Below are positions 53,106-64,000 of a stretch of 64,000 nucleotides of DNA, piece after piece. A program made the position numbers and the translations under genes. The notes beneath the pieces were generated by a model. It ran no database searches. It was not told the DNA's origin and saw nothing but the letters and a program-made list of their open reading frames with translations. The first letter of the stretch is position 1, and each line of letters starts with the position of its first letter. The stretch comes from Micromonospora tulbaghiae (GTDB lineage Bacteria; Actinomycetota; Actinomycetes; Mycobacteriales; Micromonosporaceae), in the NCBI RefSeq assembly GCF_900091605.1, contig NZ_FMCQ01000003.1, forward strand, positions 58,485 through 122,484. Reading direction: 5' to 3'.

Positions 53106-54854
53106 GTGCTGACCTCGCTGCCCGAGTCGCCGCCCGCCGCGCCCCGCCGGCTCCACGCCGTGCGGGCTCTCTGGCTCGCCCTGAGCGGCCGGGTCGCCCG
53201 CCTGGTGGCAGCGGTGCACCAGGCGTGGCGGCGGTCGCTGCAGGTCCGTGTGGTCACCATCACGCTGGTGGCGTCGAGTCTGCTGGTGGGCGGTTTCGCC
53301 TATCTGATCGCCGACAAGATCACGAGCATCCTGCTGGAGAACGCCGAGACCGACGTGCGGCTGCGGCTGAGCAACGGCAGCGAGTACGCGGCCAAGCAGT
53401 TCAACCTCTACAGCCAGCCGCAGGAGGCGCAGCTCCAGAACACCATCGACGGCACCGTCAACTACCTGGCCGGGGGAGACCCCACCCAGACCAGCGGCGT
53501 GGTGGTGGCGATCACCGCCGACAACTTCGCCGAGTTCATCGAGCCGCGTACCACGCCCGAGGTGCCGGTGGGCACGGTGATCGGCGACGAGCTGCGGGCC
53601 ACGGTCGCCTCCGGCAAGGTCGCACACCAGATCCGTACCGGCTCGCTCGGCGGCGAGCGGACGAAATACCTCGTCTACGGCTCCCCGGTGCCCACCAAGT
53701 TCGGGCAGGTCGAGCTCTACTACCTCGTACCCCTGGCCCGGCAGGACGCGACGGCGGCCGACGCCCGGGCCACGGTGGTCGCGACCGGCGTCGCGCTGGT
53801 GCTGCTGCTCGGCCTGCTGGCCGCGCTGGTCACCCGCCTGGTGGTGACGCCGGTACGGGTGGCCGCGCGCACCGCGCAGCGGCTCTCCGCCGGCCTGCTC
53901 GACCAGCGCATGGTGGTCTCCGGCGAGGACGACCTGGCCCTGCTGGCCGCCTCGTTCAACCAGATGGCGACGAACCTGCAACGGCAGATCCTCCGGCTGG
54001 AGGAGATGTCCCGGCTGCAACGCCGGTTCACCTCCGACGTCTCGCACGAACTGCGGACACCGCTGACCACGGTACGGATGGCCGCCGACCTGATCTTCGC
54101 CGAGCGCGACGAGTTCGATCCCGCGGTGGCCCGCAGCGCCGAACTGCTCCAGGCCGAGCTGGACCGGTTCGAGGAACTGCTCACCGACCTGCTGGAGATC
54201 AGCCGGTTCGACGCCGGTTTCGCGGTGCTGGACAGCGAGCCGACCGACCTGGTGCCGGTGGTGCACCGGGTGACCGAGCGGCTGGCCGGGCTGGCCGAGC
54301 GGGTCGGGGTCACCATCGAGCTGGACCTGCCGGACACTCCGGTGATCGCCGAGGTCGACCCGCGCCGCGTCGAGCGGGTGCTGCGCAACCTGGTCGGCAA
54401 CGCGGTCGAGCACGGCGAGGCCAAGCCGGTACGGATCACCCTGGGCCAGGACCAGAGCGCGGTGGCGATCACCGTGCGGGACCACGGCGTGGGCCTCAAA
54501 CCGGGGGAGGAGAAGCTGGTGTTCAACCGCTTCTGGCGGGCCGACCCGTCGCGCGCCCGGCAGACCGGCGGCACCGGGCTGGGCCTGTCGATCAGCCTGG
54601 AGGACGCCCGCCTGCACGGCGGCTGGCTGGAGGCGTGGGGCGCGCCGGGGCAGGGCGCGCAGTTCCGGCTCACCCTGCCCGCCCGGGCCGGGGACCGGCT
54701 CACCACCTCCCCGCTGCGGCTGGTGCCGGCCGACGCCACGGTGCCGTTCGGCGGCCCCCGCGACGGCGGGCCGCCCGCCATCGGGCCCGGCGGTGGCGTC
54801 GCTGCGCTGACCGCCGGACCGGCCGGCGGCGACCACGCGGAGGCACGCCCGTGA
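53106..54854 (+). CDS. mtrB: Sensor histidine kinase MtrB
   Basis: A 582-residue membrane kinase. TM1 is near residues 56-76 (VVTITLVASSLLVGGFAYLI). A large extracytoplasmic domain (about 77-215) leads to TM2 (TGVALVLLLGLLAALVTRLV). HAMP, H-box FTSDVSHELRTPLTTVRM and N-box LRNLVGNAVEHGE follow, with GTGLGLSISLEDA. The GTG start lies 13 bases after mtrA. Its end overlaps lpqB. Confidence 0.94.
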   Translation: MLTSLPESPPAAPRRLHAVRALWLALSGRVARLVAAVHQAWRRSLQVRVVTITLVASSLLVGGFAYLIADKITSILLENAETDVRLRLSNGSEYAAKQFNLYSQPQEAQLQNTIDGTVNYLAGGDPTQTSGVVVAITADNFAEFIEPRTTPEVPVGTVIGDELRATVASGKVAHQIRTGSLGGERTKYLVYGSPVPTKFGQVELYYLVPLARQDATAADARATVVATGVALVLLLGLLAALVTRLVVTPVRVAARTAQRLSAGLLDQRMVVSGEDDLALLAASFNQMATNLQRQILRLEEMSRLQRRFTSDVSHELRTPLTTVRMAADLIFAERDEFDPAVARSAELLQAELDRFEELLTDLLEISRFDAGFAVLDSEPTDLVPVVHRVTERLAGLAERVGVTIELDLPDTPVIAEVDPRRVERVLRNLVGNAVEHGEAKPVRITLGQDQSAVAITVRDHGVGLKPGEEKLVFNRFWRADPSRARQTGGTGLGLSISLEDARLHGGWLEAWGAPGQGAQFRLTLPARAGDRLTTSPLRLVPADATVPFGGPRDGGPPAIGPGGGVAALTAGPAGGDHAEARP

Positions 54855-56650
54855 ACCGCCGCGTCCTGGCCCTGTTGCTGACCGGCGCGCTGCTGCCGGC
54901 CGCGCTCGCCGGATGCGGCATTCCGGATCAGACAGACGTGCAGGTGGACGGCTCGGTGCCGGCCGCCGAGTCCGGTGCGCTCAACGGCAGCCCGGCCCGG
55001 CCGCCCGAACCGGCCGACAGCAGCGAGCCGGTGCCGTTCATCGAGAACTACCTGCGGGCCGCCGCCGCAGGGGAACGCGACCAGGCGTACGCCCGGGCCC
55101 GGAAGTTCCTCGCCGCGGAGGCCCGCGACCTGCTACCGGGCAAGCCGCAGACCAGCGAGGTCGAGCTGACAGTGGTCCGGCTGCGGGAGAAGCCGGAGAG
55201 CACGCCGCCCAACAACCAGGGCACCAGCACCGTGACGCTCAAGGTGCAGCAGGTGGGCGTGCTGCGTGCCGACGGCACGCTCGGCCCGCCGGTGGCGAGC
55301 GAGACGCAGTACGTCTTCGAGCTGCGCCGGGCCGAACCGGCCGGCACCGGCCTGCTGATCACCGAGCTGCCGAACGTGCTGCTGGCCAGCGACTCGGCGA
55401 TGCGTGAGTACTACCGTCCCCGCACCGTCTACTTCTGGAACACCGACCTGACCCGGCTGGTGCCGGACCAGCGTTACCTGCCCTCGTCGGCACCGACCGA
55501 GCGCCGGATCACCGAGGTGATGAAGTGGCTGGCCGACCGCCCGTCGGACTGGCTGGCCCCCGGCGTGACCGGGCTGCCCGACGGCACCCAGCTGATCAAC
55601 AACGCGACCGGCGCGGACGGCCACTGGGAGATCAACCTCAACATGCCGGGCGCCAACGAGCAGCGGCTGACCCGGCTCGGCACCCAGCTGGCGTGGTCCC
55701 TGTCGGACCTGGACGGCCAGGTCGACCTGAAGATCCAGAACCAGAAGCGGCTCACCGTCGACCTGCGGCGCGAGCGCGTCTCCACCGCGGCCTATCCACG
55801 CGGCGGCGATCCCATGCGGTTCGCCGTCTACGACGGCGCCGTCCGTCCCCTGGCGTTCGGCAACGAGTCGCGGGCCGCCGTGCCGCTGCCGCCCGCGGAG
55901 AACCGCAACGTGGTCTCCGCGTCGCTCGCCCGCGCCGACGACCAGGTGCTCGCCGCGCTCGTGGTGACCGGGCCGGACAACCGCAGGCGGCTCAAGGTGG
56001 GCACCGGCCCGGATCCGGTCACGACACTGAACCCCGGCGACCGCACGTTCCGGACGATGAGCCGCCCCACCTGGCTGCGGTCGCTGAACAAGGCCCGCCC
56101 GGCCGGCCTGGTGGCGGCGGACGGCCGGCTCTACCGGTTCGACGGCGCGGGCCGGACGAGCGAGATCCCGCTGTCCGTTCCCGGGCCGGTGACGGCTGTC
56201 GCCGGTTCCCTCGACGGGCACCGGATCGCGCTGGCCTCCGGCGGCGCGGTCTTCGTCGCCGCGGTGAGCGTCGACGGTGGCGTGGTCAGCCTCGGGCAGC
56301 CCCGCCGGGTGACCACGCTGCTCACCGGGGTGACGGTGGTGGACTGGGTGGCGGAGAACGAGCTGGCGCTGGCCGGCAACGAGGCGGACCGGCGCTCGGC
56401 GATCCACCAGCTCAGCGTCGACGGCGCCTGGGAGACCCCGCTGGCGGTGGAGATCGGTGCCCCGGTGACCCAGCTCGCCGGGTATCCGGGCGGCGGCGAC
56501 CGCGGCCTGGCCACGTTCTCGTTCATGTTCGAGACGGACGGCGCGGCCTGGCGGAACAACCCGTTCGACTACGTCAAGCGGGAGCAGGTGCTCGACGTGC
56601 CGTCGGGCAGCCGGGCGACCAACCCGACCGCACCGTTCTTCCTCTACTGA
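54851..56650 (+). CDS. lpqB: Lipoprotein LpqB, MtrB partner
   Basis: A 599-residue lipoprotein with lipobox LAGC (Cys22). An N-terminal GerMN-like domain contains PFIENYLRAAAAGERDQAYA and VYFWNTDLTRLVPDQRYLP. A C-terminal beta-propeller-like LpqB domain begins around FAVYDGAVRPLAFGNESRAA. It modulates MtrB signalling at the membrane. GTG 54851 overlaps the mtrB stop by GTGA. The C-terminus is NPTAPFFLY, normal for the family. Confidence 0.93.
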   Translation: MNRRVLALLLTGALLPAALAGCGIPDQTDVQVDGSVPAAESGALNGSPARPPEPADSSEPVPFIENYLRAAAAGERDQAYARARKFLAAEARDLLPGKPQTSEVELTVVRLREKPESTPPNNQGTSTVTLKVQQVGVLRADGTLGPPVASETQYVFELRRAEPAGTGLLITELPNVLLASDSAMREYYRPRTVYFWNTDLTRLVPDQRYLPSSAPTERRITEVMKWLADRPSDWLAPGVTGLPDGTQLINNATGADGHWEINLNMPGANEQRLTRLGTQLAWSLSDLDGQVDLKIQNQKRLTVDLRRERVSTAAYPRGGDPMRFAVYDGAVRPLAFGNESRAAVPLPPAENRNVVSASLARADDQVLAALVVTGPDNRRRLKVGTGPDPVTTLNPGDRTFRTMSRPTWLRSLNKARPAGLVAADGRLYRFDGAGRTSEIPLSVPGPVTAVAGSLDGHRIALASGGAVFVAAVSVDGGVVSLGQPRRVTTLLTGVTVVDWVAENELALAGNEADRRSAIHQLSVDGAWETPLAVEIGAPVTQLAGYPGGGDRGLATFSFMFETDGAAWRNNPFDYVKREQVLDVPSGSRATNPTAPFFLY

Positions 56651-56657
56651 GCCGCCC

Positions 56658-57362
56658 GTGCGTGATCTGGGCGGGCTCTGGTCGGACCTGACCGACCTGG
56701 TGCTGCCCGCCGGGTGTGCGGGCTGCGGCGCGGGATCGGTACGGCTGCGGCACGGCTTCTGCCCCGGCTGCGTGCGGGAACTGGAGTCGCTGCGTCCCGC
56801 ACCCGCCCGGCCCGATCCGGCTCCGCCCGGCCTGCCGCCCTGCGTCGCGCTCGGCCCGTACGGGGGCGCGTTGCGCGAGGGGCTGCTGGCGTACAAGGAA
56901 AAGGGCCGGCACGGGCTGGCCCGGCCGTTGGGCGCGCTGCTCGCCGAGGTGGTCGCCGCGGCGGCGGGGCCACCCGGCCCGGTGACGCTGGTCGCGGTGC
57001 CTGATACCGCCCGCGCCGCCCGGGCCCGCTACGGCGACCACCTGGACCGGCTGGTCCGGCCGGCGGCGGCCCGGTTACGCGCGGCCGGCTGGCCGGTACG
57101 CGTGCTGCGCCCGCTACGGGCGCTGCCCCGGACCGACTCGGTGGAGTTGGACAGCGCCGGGCGGGCCGCGGCGGCCGAGACCGCGTTCCGGTTGCGCCGC
57201 CCGCTCACCGGGCGCCGGCCGGGGGAGAGCGTCGTGCTGCTCGACGACATCGTCACCACCGGCGCCACGTTGGCGGCGGTGAGCCGGATGTTGCACGGCG
57301 CGGGAATGACGCCAAAGGCCGCGGCGGTGCTCGCCGCAACGCAAAAGCGGCACCGCCGGTGA
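56658..57362 (+). CDS. ComF family phosphoribosyltransferase-like protein
   Basis: A 234-residue protein. The N-terminal zinc-finger-like cysteines (AGCAGCGAGSVRLRHGFCPG) are followed by the ComF PRT domain with the PRPP loop VVLLDDIVTTGATLAAVSRM. In competent bacteria ComF aids DNA uptake; here the role is unknown. It lies 7 bases after lpqB, the usual actinobacterial place between lpqB and hpf. GTG start. Confidence 0.9.
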   Translation: MRDLGGLWSDLTDLVLPAGCAGCGAGSVRLRHGFCPGCVRELESLRPAPARPDPAPPGLPPCVALGPYGGALREGLLAYKEKGRHGLARPLGALLAEVVAAAAGPPGPVTLVAVPDTARAARARYGDHLDRLVRPAAARLRAAGWPVRVLRPLRALPRTDSVELDSAGRAAAAETAFRLRRPLTGRRPGESVVLLDDIVTTGATLAAVSRMLHGAGMTPKAAAVLAATQKRHRR

Positions 57363-57610
57363 CGCTTCGTGTATCCGTTTCACCCCATGGTGTATGAGCT
57401 GTTAAATTTCGCGACCGCCTTCGGCAACCAGGGGTGACGGTTGGCCGTACAGGAGTTAGCGTTTCGGTGTCGGGGGTAGTGAGGATCCAACCTTCCCCGG
57501 CACTGGAAGGAGGCGTAGCCGAACAACACCGGTCGACGCCGAGCGGGGCCCTCCCGGGTGCGTCGACCGGATGATCCGGACCGAACGACCGTCCGAACAA
57601 GGGAGGTCAC
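57363..57610 (+). promoter_or_regulatory. Upstream region of hpf
   Basis: A 248-base gap with a relatively AT-rich patch (GAGCTGTTAAATTTCGCGAC, 57398-57417). GTTA-N15-GGGTAG (57453-57477) loosely resembles a SigB-type stress promoter, which would suit a hibernation factor. The ribosome site GGGAGG precedes GTG 57611. Confidence 0.35.
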
Positions 57611-58255
57611 GTGGACATCGTGGTCAAGGGCCGTAACGTCGAAGTGCCGGACCATTACCGGGTGCACGTAGCCGAGAAGCTCGCGAAGATCGAACGCTAC
57701 GACCAGAAGCTCATTCGCGTGGACGTCGAGTTGTTCCACGAGCGCAATCCACGCCAGGCGGACACCTGCCAGCGGGTGGAGATCACGTGCGTGACGCGCG
57801 GCCCGGTGATCCGGGCCGAGGCCTGCACGAACGACTTCTACAGCGCGCTCGACGCCGCAATCGCCAAGCTGGACACGCGATTCCGCCGCGCGGCGGACCG
57901 TCGCCGGGTGCACCGCGGGCGGCACGCGCCGATCTCCGTGGCCGCCGCGACAGCCGGCCTGCCGGTGGCCGATCTCGACGGCCCAGGGTTGGCGGCGCTC
58001 GACGGCCACGGCACCGCCACAGCGGTCGCCGAACGCCCCGACGAGAGCGGCTACACCGAACCCGACGACCAGCCGTGGCACATCGCGCGGGCGAAGGTCC
58101 ACCCCGCCGAACCGATGACCGTCGACGACGCGCTGTTCCAGATGGAACTGGTCGGCCACGACTTCTACCTGTTCCAGGACAAGGAGTCCGGCCGCCCGAG
58201 CGTGGTCTACCGGCGGCACGCGTACGACTACGGGATCATCCAGCTCGACACGTGA
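57611..58255 (+). CDS. hpf: Ribosome hibernation-promoting factor, long form
   Basis: A 214-residue long HPF/RaiA protein. The N-terminal S30AE domain (about 1-105) begins MDIVVKGRNVEVPDHYRVHV. After a linker, the C-terminal dimerisation domain (about 150-212) has KVHPAEPMTVDDALFQMELV and GHDFYLFQDKESGRPSVVYR. It binds 30S subunits and pairs 70S ribosomes into 100S dimers in stationary phase. GTG 57611 follows GGGAGG. Confidence 0.94.
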   Translation: MDIVVKGRNVEVPDHYRVHVAEKLAKIERYDQKLIRVDVELFHERNPRQADTCQRVEITCVTRGPVIRAEACTNDFYSALDAAIAKLDTRFRRAADRRRVHRGRHAPISVAAATAGLPVADLDGPGLAALDGHGTATAVAERPDESGYTEPDDQPWHIARAKVHPAEPMTVDDALFQMELVGHDFYLFQDKESGRPSVVYRRHAYDYGIIQLDT

Positions 58256-58268
58256 CCCCTTGACCGGC

Positions 58269-58299
58269 GAGGACGGGCCCCGCGCAGGGGTCCGTCCTC
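58269..58299. terminator. Bidirectional terminator hairpin
   Basis: GAGGACGGGCCCC (58269-58281) pairs with GGGGTCCGTCCTC (58287-58299), one mismatch, loop of 5. It separates convergent hpf and the GNAT gene and overlaps the stop of the latter. Confidence 0.7.
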
Positions 58300-59404
58300 A
58301 GTTCTCGTCGGTGGCGAGCCGGCCGTAGACCACCGAGTCGACACGGGCGCCGTCCGGGCCGGGCAGCCGGCCGCGCAACAGCCCCTCCCGCCGGAAGCCG
58401 GCCCGCTCCAGTACCCGCTGCGAGCCGAAGTTGTCCGGCCGGGTGCCGGCCCACAGCCGGGCCACCCCGATGCCGAACGCCCACCCGGCGACCAGCCGGA
58501 CCGTGCGGGCCGCCAGCCCGCGCCCGCGCGCCTCGGGCAGCAGGCTGTAGCCGAGCATGGCCTGCCCGGTGGCCGGCTCGTCGTAGAACAACGCGCAGCC
58601 GCCGACGACAGTGCCGGTGGCCGCGTCGAGGATCGCCAGGTCGGCGGCCTCGCCGGCCAGCCAGCGGCTCGCCGCCAGCCGGCAGCGGCGCGCGAGCGCC
58701 GCCCGCTCCGGCGGCACCGGTGGCACCCGGTTCGCCACCACCTCCGGCAGCGAGTGCAGCCGGAACAGCGCGTCCGTGTCCGCCGGCTCCACCGGGCGCA
58801 GCGTCACCACGCCGTCGGTGAGCCGGCCGTCCGGCAGGTCCGGCAGCAGGCGGGCGACCGGGCCCGGCGGGTCGTCGGCCAGCCGCACCCAGGCGATCAG
58901 ATCCTGACGTACGCCGTCGCCGTCCGCGCCCGCCGCCCGGCGTACGCCCTCGTGCCGGTAGCCGCAGGCGAGCGCGATGCGCTGGCTCGCCACGTTGTCG
59001 ACGCGGGTGAGCAGCTCAAGACGGGCCGCCCCGGCGGCGAACGCCCGCTCGGTCAGCAGCCGGGTGGCGGTGCTCGCCACGCCCCGGCCGCGCGCCGCCG
59101 GGCCGACCCAGTAACCGATCTCGTACGTGGCCCGCTCCGCGCTGAGCCGGGTCAGCCCGATGCTGCCGAGCAGCCGGTCGGTCGCCGGGTCGGCGATCGT
59201 GTACGCGGCGCCGCCCGCCGCCCACGCCGCGGGCGCGCCCTCGGTGATCCACCAGCGGGCGGCTTCGGAGTCGTACGGGTCGGGCAGCAGGGGCATGAAC
59301 CGGCGGATCTCCGGATCGGAGCACCCGGCCACCATCTCGGGCACGTCCGCGAGGTGGCACGGCCGCAGCCGTACGCCGTACCCCTCGATCGTGTCCGGGG
59401 TCAT
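58298..59404 (-). CDS. Tandem GNAT acetyltransferase
   Basis: A 368-residue protein with two GNAT domains. The first (about 1-180) has acetyl-CoA loop VGPAARGRGVASTATRLLTE, the second (about 190-365) has LLPEARGRGLAARTVRLVAG. They resemble RimJ/RimL-type N-terminal or small-molecule acetyltransferases. ATG 59404 overlaps the upstream GNAT gene stop (ATGA). The substrate is unknown. Confidence 0.87.
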   Translation of the reverse strand: MTPDTIEGYGVRLRPCHLADVPEMVAGCSDPEIRRFMPLLPDPYDSEAARWWITEGAPAAWAAGGAAYTIADPATDRLLGSIGLTRLSAERATYEIGYWVGPAARGRGVASTATRLLTERAFAAGAARLELLTRVDNVASQRIALACGYRHEGVRRAAGADGDGVRQDLIAWVRLADDPPGPVARLLPDLPDGRLTDGVVTLRPVEPADTDALFRLHSLPEVVANRVPPVPPERAALARRCRLAASRWLAGEAADLAILDAATGTVVGGCALFYDEPATGQAMLGYSLLPEARGRGLAARTVRLVAGWAFGIGVARLWAGTRPDNFGSQRVLERAGFRREGLLRGRLPGPDGARVDSVVYGRLATDEN

Positions 59405-60567
59405 GCCTGGTCGCCCGGCAGCAGCGCGCCGATCCAGACGTCCTGCCGCTCGCCGCGGTGCTGGACGCCGCCGCGCAGCGTGCCCTCGACGGTGAAGCCG
59501 GCCTTCTCGGCGGCCCGCCGCGAGGCGGTGTTGCCCACGTTCGCCCGCCACTCGATCCGGGCCAGGCCGAGCGTGGTGAAGCCCCAGGCGCAGACCGCGG
59601 CGAGAGCGGCCGGCAGGTAACCCCGGCCGCGGGCGTACGGCGCGGTCATGTACCCCACGTCGGCCACCAGCGGGTCGTTCGGCAGCAGACGCAGGTCGAT
59701 CGAGGCGACGTAGCTGTCGTCCGGGTCGGCGACGGCGAACGTCGCGGCCGTTCCCCGCGCCCAGGCCGGGCGCACCAGGTCGCGCAGGAAGCTCTCGGCG
59801 TGCTCCGGCCGGTACGGGTGCGGCACCGTGGTCCAGCGGACGGTCTGCTCGTCCTGGCAGGTGCGGGTCACCTCGGCCAGGTCGCGTTCCTCCAGCGCAC
59901 GCAGCCGTAGCTCGGTGCCCCCGGCGGTGGCGAACAGGACCGGCTGCGGCCGGCCGAAGACCGCCGCCCGGCGGGCCTGGAGCGTGTCCGGGCCGTAGGG
60001 GGCCGGGTCACCGGGCGCGGCCAGTTCGGCCGGGAACAGGGAGCCGATCCAGCCCTCCGGACGGCCGCCGGGGCTGGGGTGGGCCAGCCGCAGCTCACCC
60101 TCGATCCGGAAGCCGGCCCGCAGCGCGACCAGCCGGGAGGCGTGGTTGCCGATCTCGGCCTGCCAGGTGAGGCGGCGCAGCTTGAGCGCGTCGAACGCCC
60201 AGCGGGCGAGCGCGCGGGTGGCGCGTACCGCGACGCCCCGGCCCCGGGCCCACGGCGCGGTCCAGTAGCCCACCTCGGCCGAGTCCAGCGCGCGGTCGAC
60301 GGAGACCAGGCCGGTCGAGGCGAGCAGCTCGCCGGTGCCGGCGTCGCAGACCGCGAACTGCGCCGCGGTGCCCTCGGCCCAGGCGGTGGCGCTGATCGTG
60401 GTGACGAACTCGGTCGCGTGCTCCGGCAGGTACGGGCGAGGTACGGTGGTCCAGCGCTGGATGTCCGGATCCTGGCAGGCGCGGTACACCGCGTCGGCGT
60501 CCTCCGCGCCCCACGGGCGCAGCAGTAGGCCGTCCTCGATGATCTCCACAGGCTCCATTCGAGCCAT
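59401..60567 (-). CDS. Tandem GNAT acetyltransferase
   Basis: A 388-residue protein, again two GNAT domains. The first has YWTAPWARGRGVAVRATRAL and the second YMTAPYARGRGYLPAALAAV. QDPDIQRWTTVPRPYLPEHA and QDEQTVRWTTVPHPYRPEHA show that the halves are internal duplicates. Start uncertain: ATG 60567 chosen (MARMEPVEIIEDG); GTG 60588 and ATG 60558 are possible and none has a clear ribosome site. Divergent from secA. Confidence 0.85.
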   Translation of the reverse strand: MARMEPVEIIEDGLLLRPWGAEDADAVYRACQDPDIQRWTTVPRPYLPEHATEFVTTISATAWAEGTAAQFAVCDAGTGELLASTGLVSVDRALDSAEVGYWTAPWARGRGVAVRATRALARWAFDALKLRRLTWQAEIGNHASRLVALRAGFRIEGELRLAHPSPGGRPEGWIGSLFPAELAAPGDPAPYGPDTLQARRAAVFGRPQPVLFATAGGTELRLRALEERDLAEVTRTCQDEQTVRWTTVPHPYRPEHAESFLRDLVRPAWARGTAATFAVADPDDSYVASIDLRLLPNDPLVADVGYMTAPYARGRGYLPAALAAVCAWGFTTLGLARIEWRANVGNTASRRAAEKAGFTVEGTLRGGVQHRGERQDVWIGALLPGDQA

Positions 60568-60668
60568 CGTGCCGGATCGTTCGCGCACGGCGTAACCCGA
60601 TTAGCGGCCGGTGGCGCGAGGTCGCGGTGTTATGTCGGGTTCCGGAGCCCGGACCGCCGCCACCAGTG

Positions 60669-60699
60669 ACCATCGTCGCCTCCGAGCGCCTACGATGGT
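60669..60699 (+). promoter_or_regulatory. secA promoter with dyad
   Basis: TACGAT (60691-60696) is a -10 candidate 31 bases before the secA GTG. ACCATCGT (60669-60676) and ACGATGGT (60692-60699) form a perfect 8-base inverted repeat whose right arm covers this -10. Confidence 0.45.
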
Positions 60700-60727
60700 T
60701 CGAGACCGTCTAGGGGAGCGTTGATCC

Positions 60728-63637
<2,910 letters not shown>

Positions 63638-63655
63638 CCCCGAACGAGCGCCCCG

Positions 63656-63685
63656 ACGGGCCCCGGCCTTCCGGCCGGGGCCCGT
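63656..63685 (+). terminator. secA terminator hairpin
   Basis: ACGGGCCCCGGCC (63656-63668), loop TTCC, and a perfect 13-base complementary arm (63673-63685), 18 bases after the secA stop. There is no T-run. Confidence 0.75.
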
Positions 63686-63734
63686 CCCCGTCCCCGCCCC
63701 GCCCCGCCCGTCCCCACCGCCCTACCTGCCCCCG

Positions 63735-63804
63735 CGATCTTGCAGTTTTGGCCCTCATCGTGCCCGATTCATGCCGTTATCGGTGGGCCGAAAGTGCAAG
63801 ATCG
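63735..63804. repeat. Intergenic inverted repeat, 20-bp arms
   Basis: CGATCTTGCAGTTTTGGCCC (63735-63754) and its near-complement (63785-63804) match at 18 of 20 positions around a 30-base loop. It has the same style as 301-363 but an unrelated sequence. Confidence 0.75.
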
Positions 63805-63909
63805 GCGCCGGTGGAGGTGCGGGCGTGGGCCGGAGGTGCTCGTTCGGCTGGTTGGTGCAACGCGCCTCCCGTCAAGCAAGATTGACGTTCCGCCTGGTGG
63901 GAGCGGTGG

Positions 63910-63959
63910 AGATCTTGGTGGGAAAGGGCCCCTGTGGGGGCCGCTTGGTACCAAGATCT
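63910..63959. repeat. Intergenic inverted repeat with AGATCTTGGT arms
   Basis: AGATCTTGGT (63910-63919) and ACCAAGATCT (63950-63959) are perfect complements. An inner GGCCCC/GGGGCC stem (63928-63942) extends the hairpin. It is a third member of the intergenic palindrome group. Confidence 0.7.
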
Positions 63960-63960
63960 G

Positions 63961-64000
63961 CCGGGAGCCGGGAGCCGGGAGCCGGGAGCCGGGAGCCGGG
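63961..64000. repeat. Tandem 7-bp repeat CCGGGAG, at least 5.7 copies
   Basis: The unit CCGGGAG repeats without interruption to the end of the window and probably continues. It is a simple-sequence array next to the inverted repeat at 63910-63959. The remaining bases of 63638-64000 contain no gene that I can support. Confidence 0.85.

Overview
The window is high-GC DNA (roughly 72-75 percent) with GTG starts, ATGA/GTGA stop-start overlaps and a chromosomal core of mtrA-mtrB-lpqB-comF-hpf-secA. It also carries sahH, manA, Trm112 and DUF3499. This points to an actinobacterium, most likely Micromonosporaceae (Micromonospora-like). That assignment is inferred from gene content and dispersed repeat style, not from a marker search.

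Layout. 1-256: 3' end of a DUF3499 gene, then an inverted repeat. 393-11930: a polyamine block. Leftward genes are an AsnC/Lrp regulator, a class III aminotransferase and an FAD amine oxidase. Rightward genes are potD-potA-potB-potC, a second FAD oxidase, a saccharopine-dehydrogenase-like enzyme and an agmatinase. Three 80-bp tandem repeats between potA and potB encode a chain of overlapping 27-residue mini-ORFs. 11971-12671: a HigB/RelE-type toxin-antitoxin pair. 12691-16415: a secreted protein, DUF779, an acetaldehyde-type dehydrogenase and a GAF regulator. 16653-23080: a VanRS-like two-component system followed by a VanT-shaped membrane fusion, a D-Ala:D-X ligase, a VanX dipeptidase and a duplicated RlpA-like secreted protein. 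23148-27443: gabT and two aldehyde dehydrogenases, which extend polyamine/GABA catabolism toward succinate.

27459-34210 is a type VII polymorphic-toxin locus. It holds a divergent YrhB/YwqJ-deaminase/SUKH-3 protein, a YbaB-like protein, a WXG100-like protein, a 1401-residue toxin with an internal papain-like domain and a C-terminal RelA/SpoT alarmone-synthetase domain, and a candidate immunity gene. 34252-41650: endonuclease V, a surface protein, Trm112, a SIS isomerase, a CDF transporter, manA and sahH behind a structured leader. 41828-45218: the efeUOB iron uptake operon with an IdeR-like box. 45226-52187: RDD, SpoIIM, and a MoxR/DUF58/DUF4350/DUF4129 membrane operon. 52403-63637: mtrAB-lpqB, comF, hpf, two tandem-GNAT genes and secA. 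The last 363 bases hold a terminator, two intergenic inverted repeats and a 7-bp tandem repeat.

The strongest candidate for an undescribed system is the glycopeptide-resistance-like cluster at 16653-23080. Its membrane acyltransferase_3 domain is fused in one open frame to a fold-type II PLP enzyme (serine racemase/dehydratase family). It sits in the position and has the length of VanT, whose racemase half is normally of the unrelated alanine-racemase fold. With a Ddl-family ligase and VanX overlapping head to tail, this suggests an alternative route to D-Ala-D-Ser (or another D-Ala-D-X) peptidoglycan precursors.
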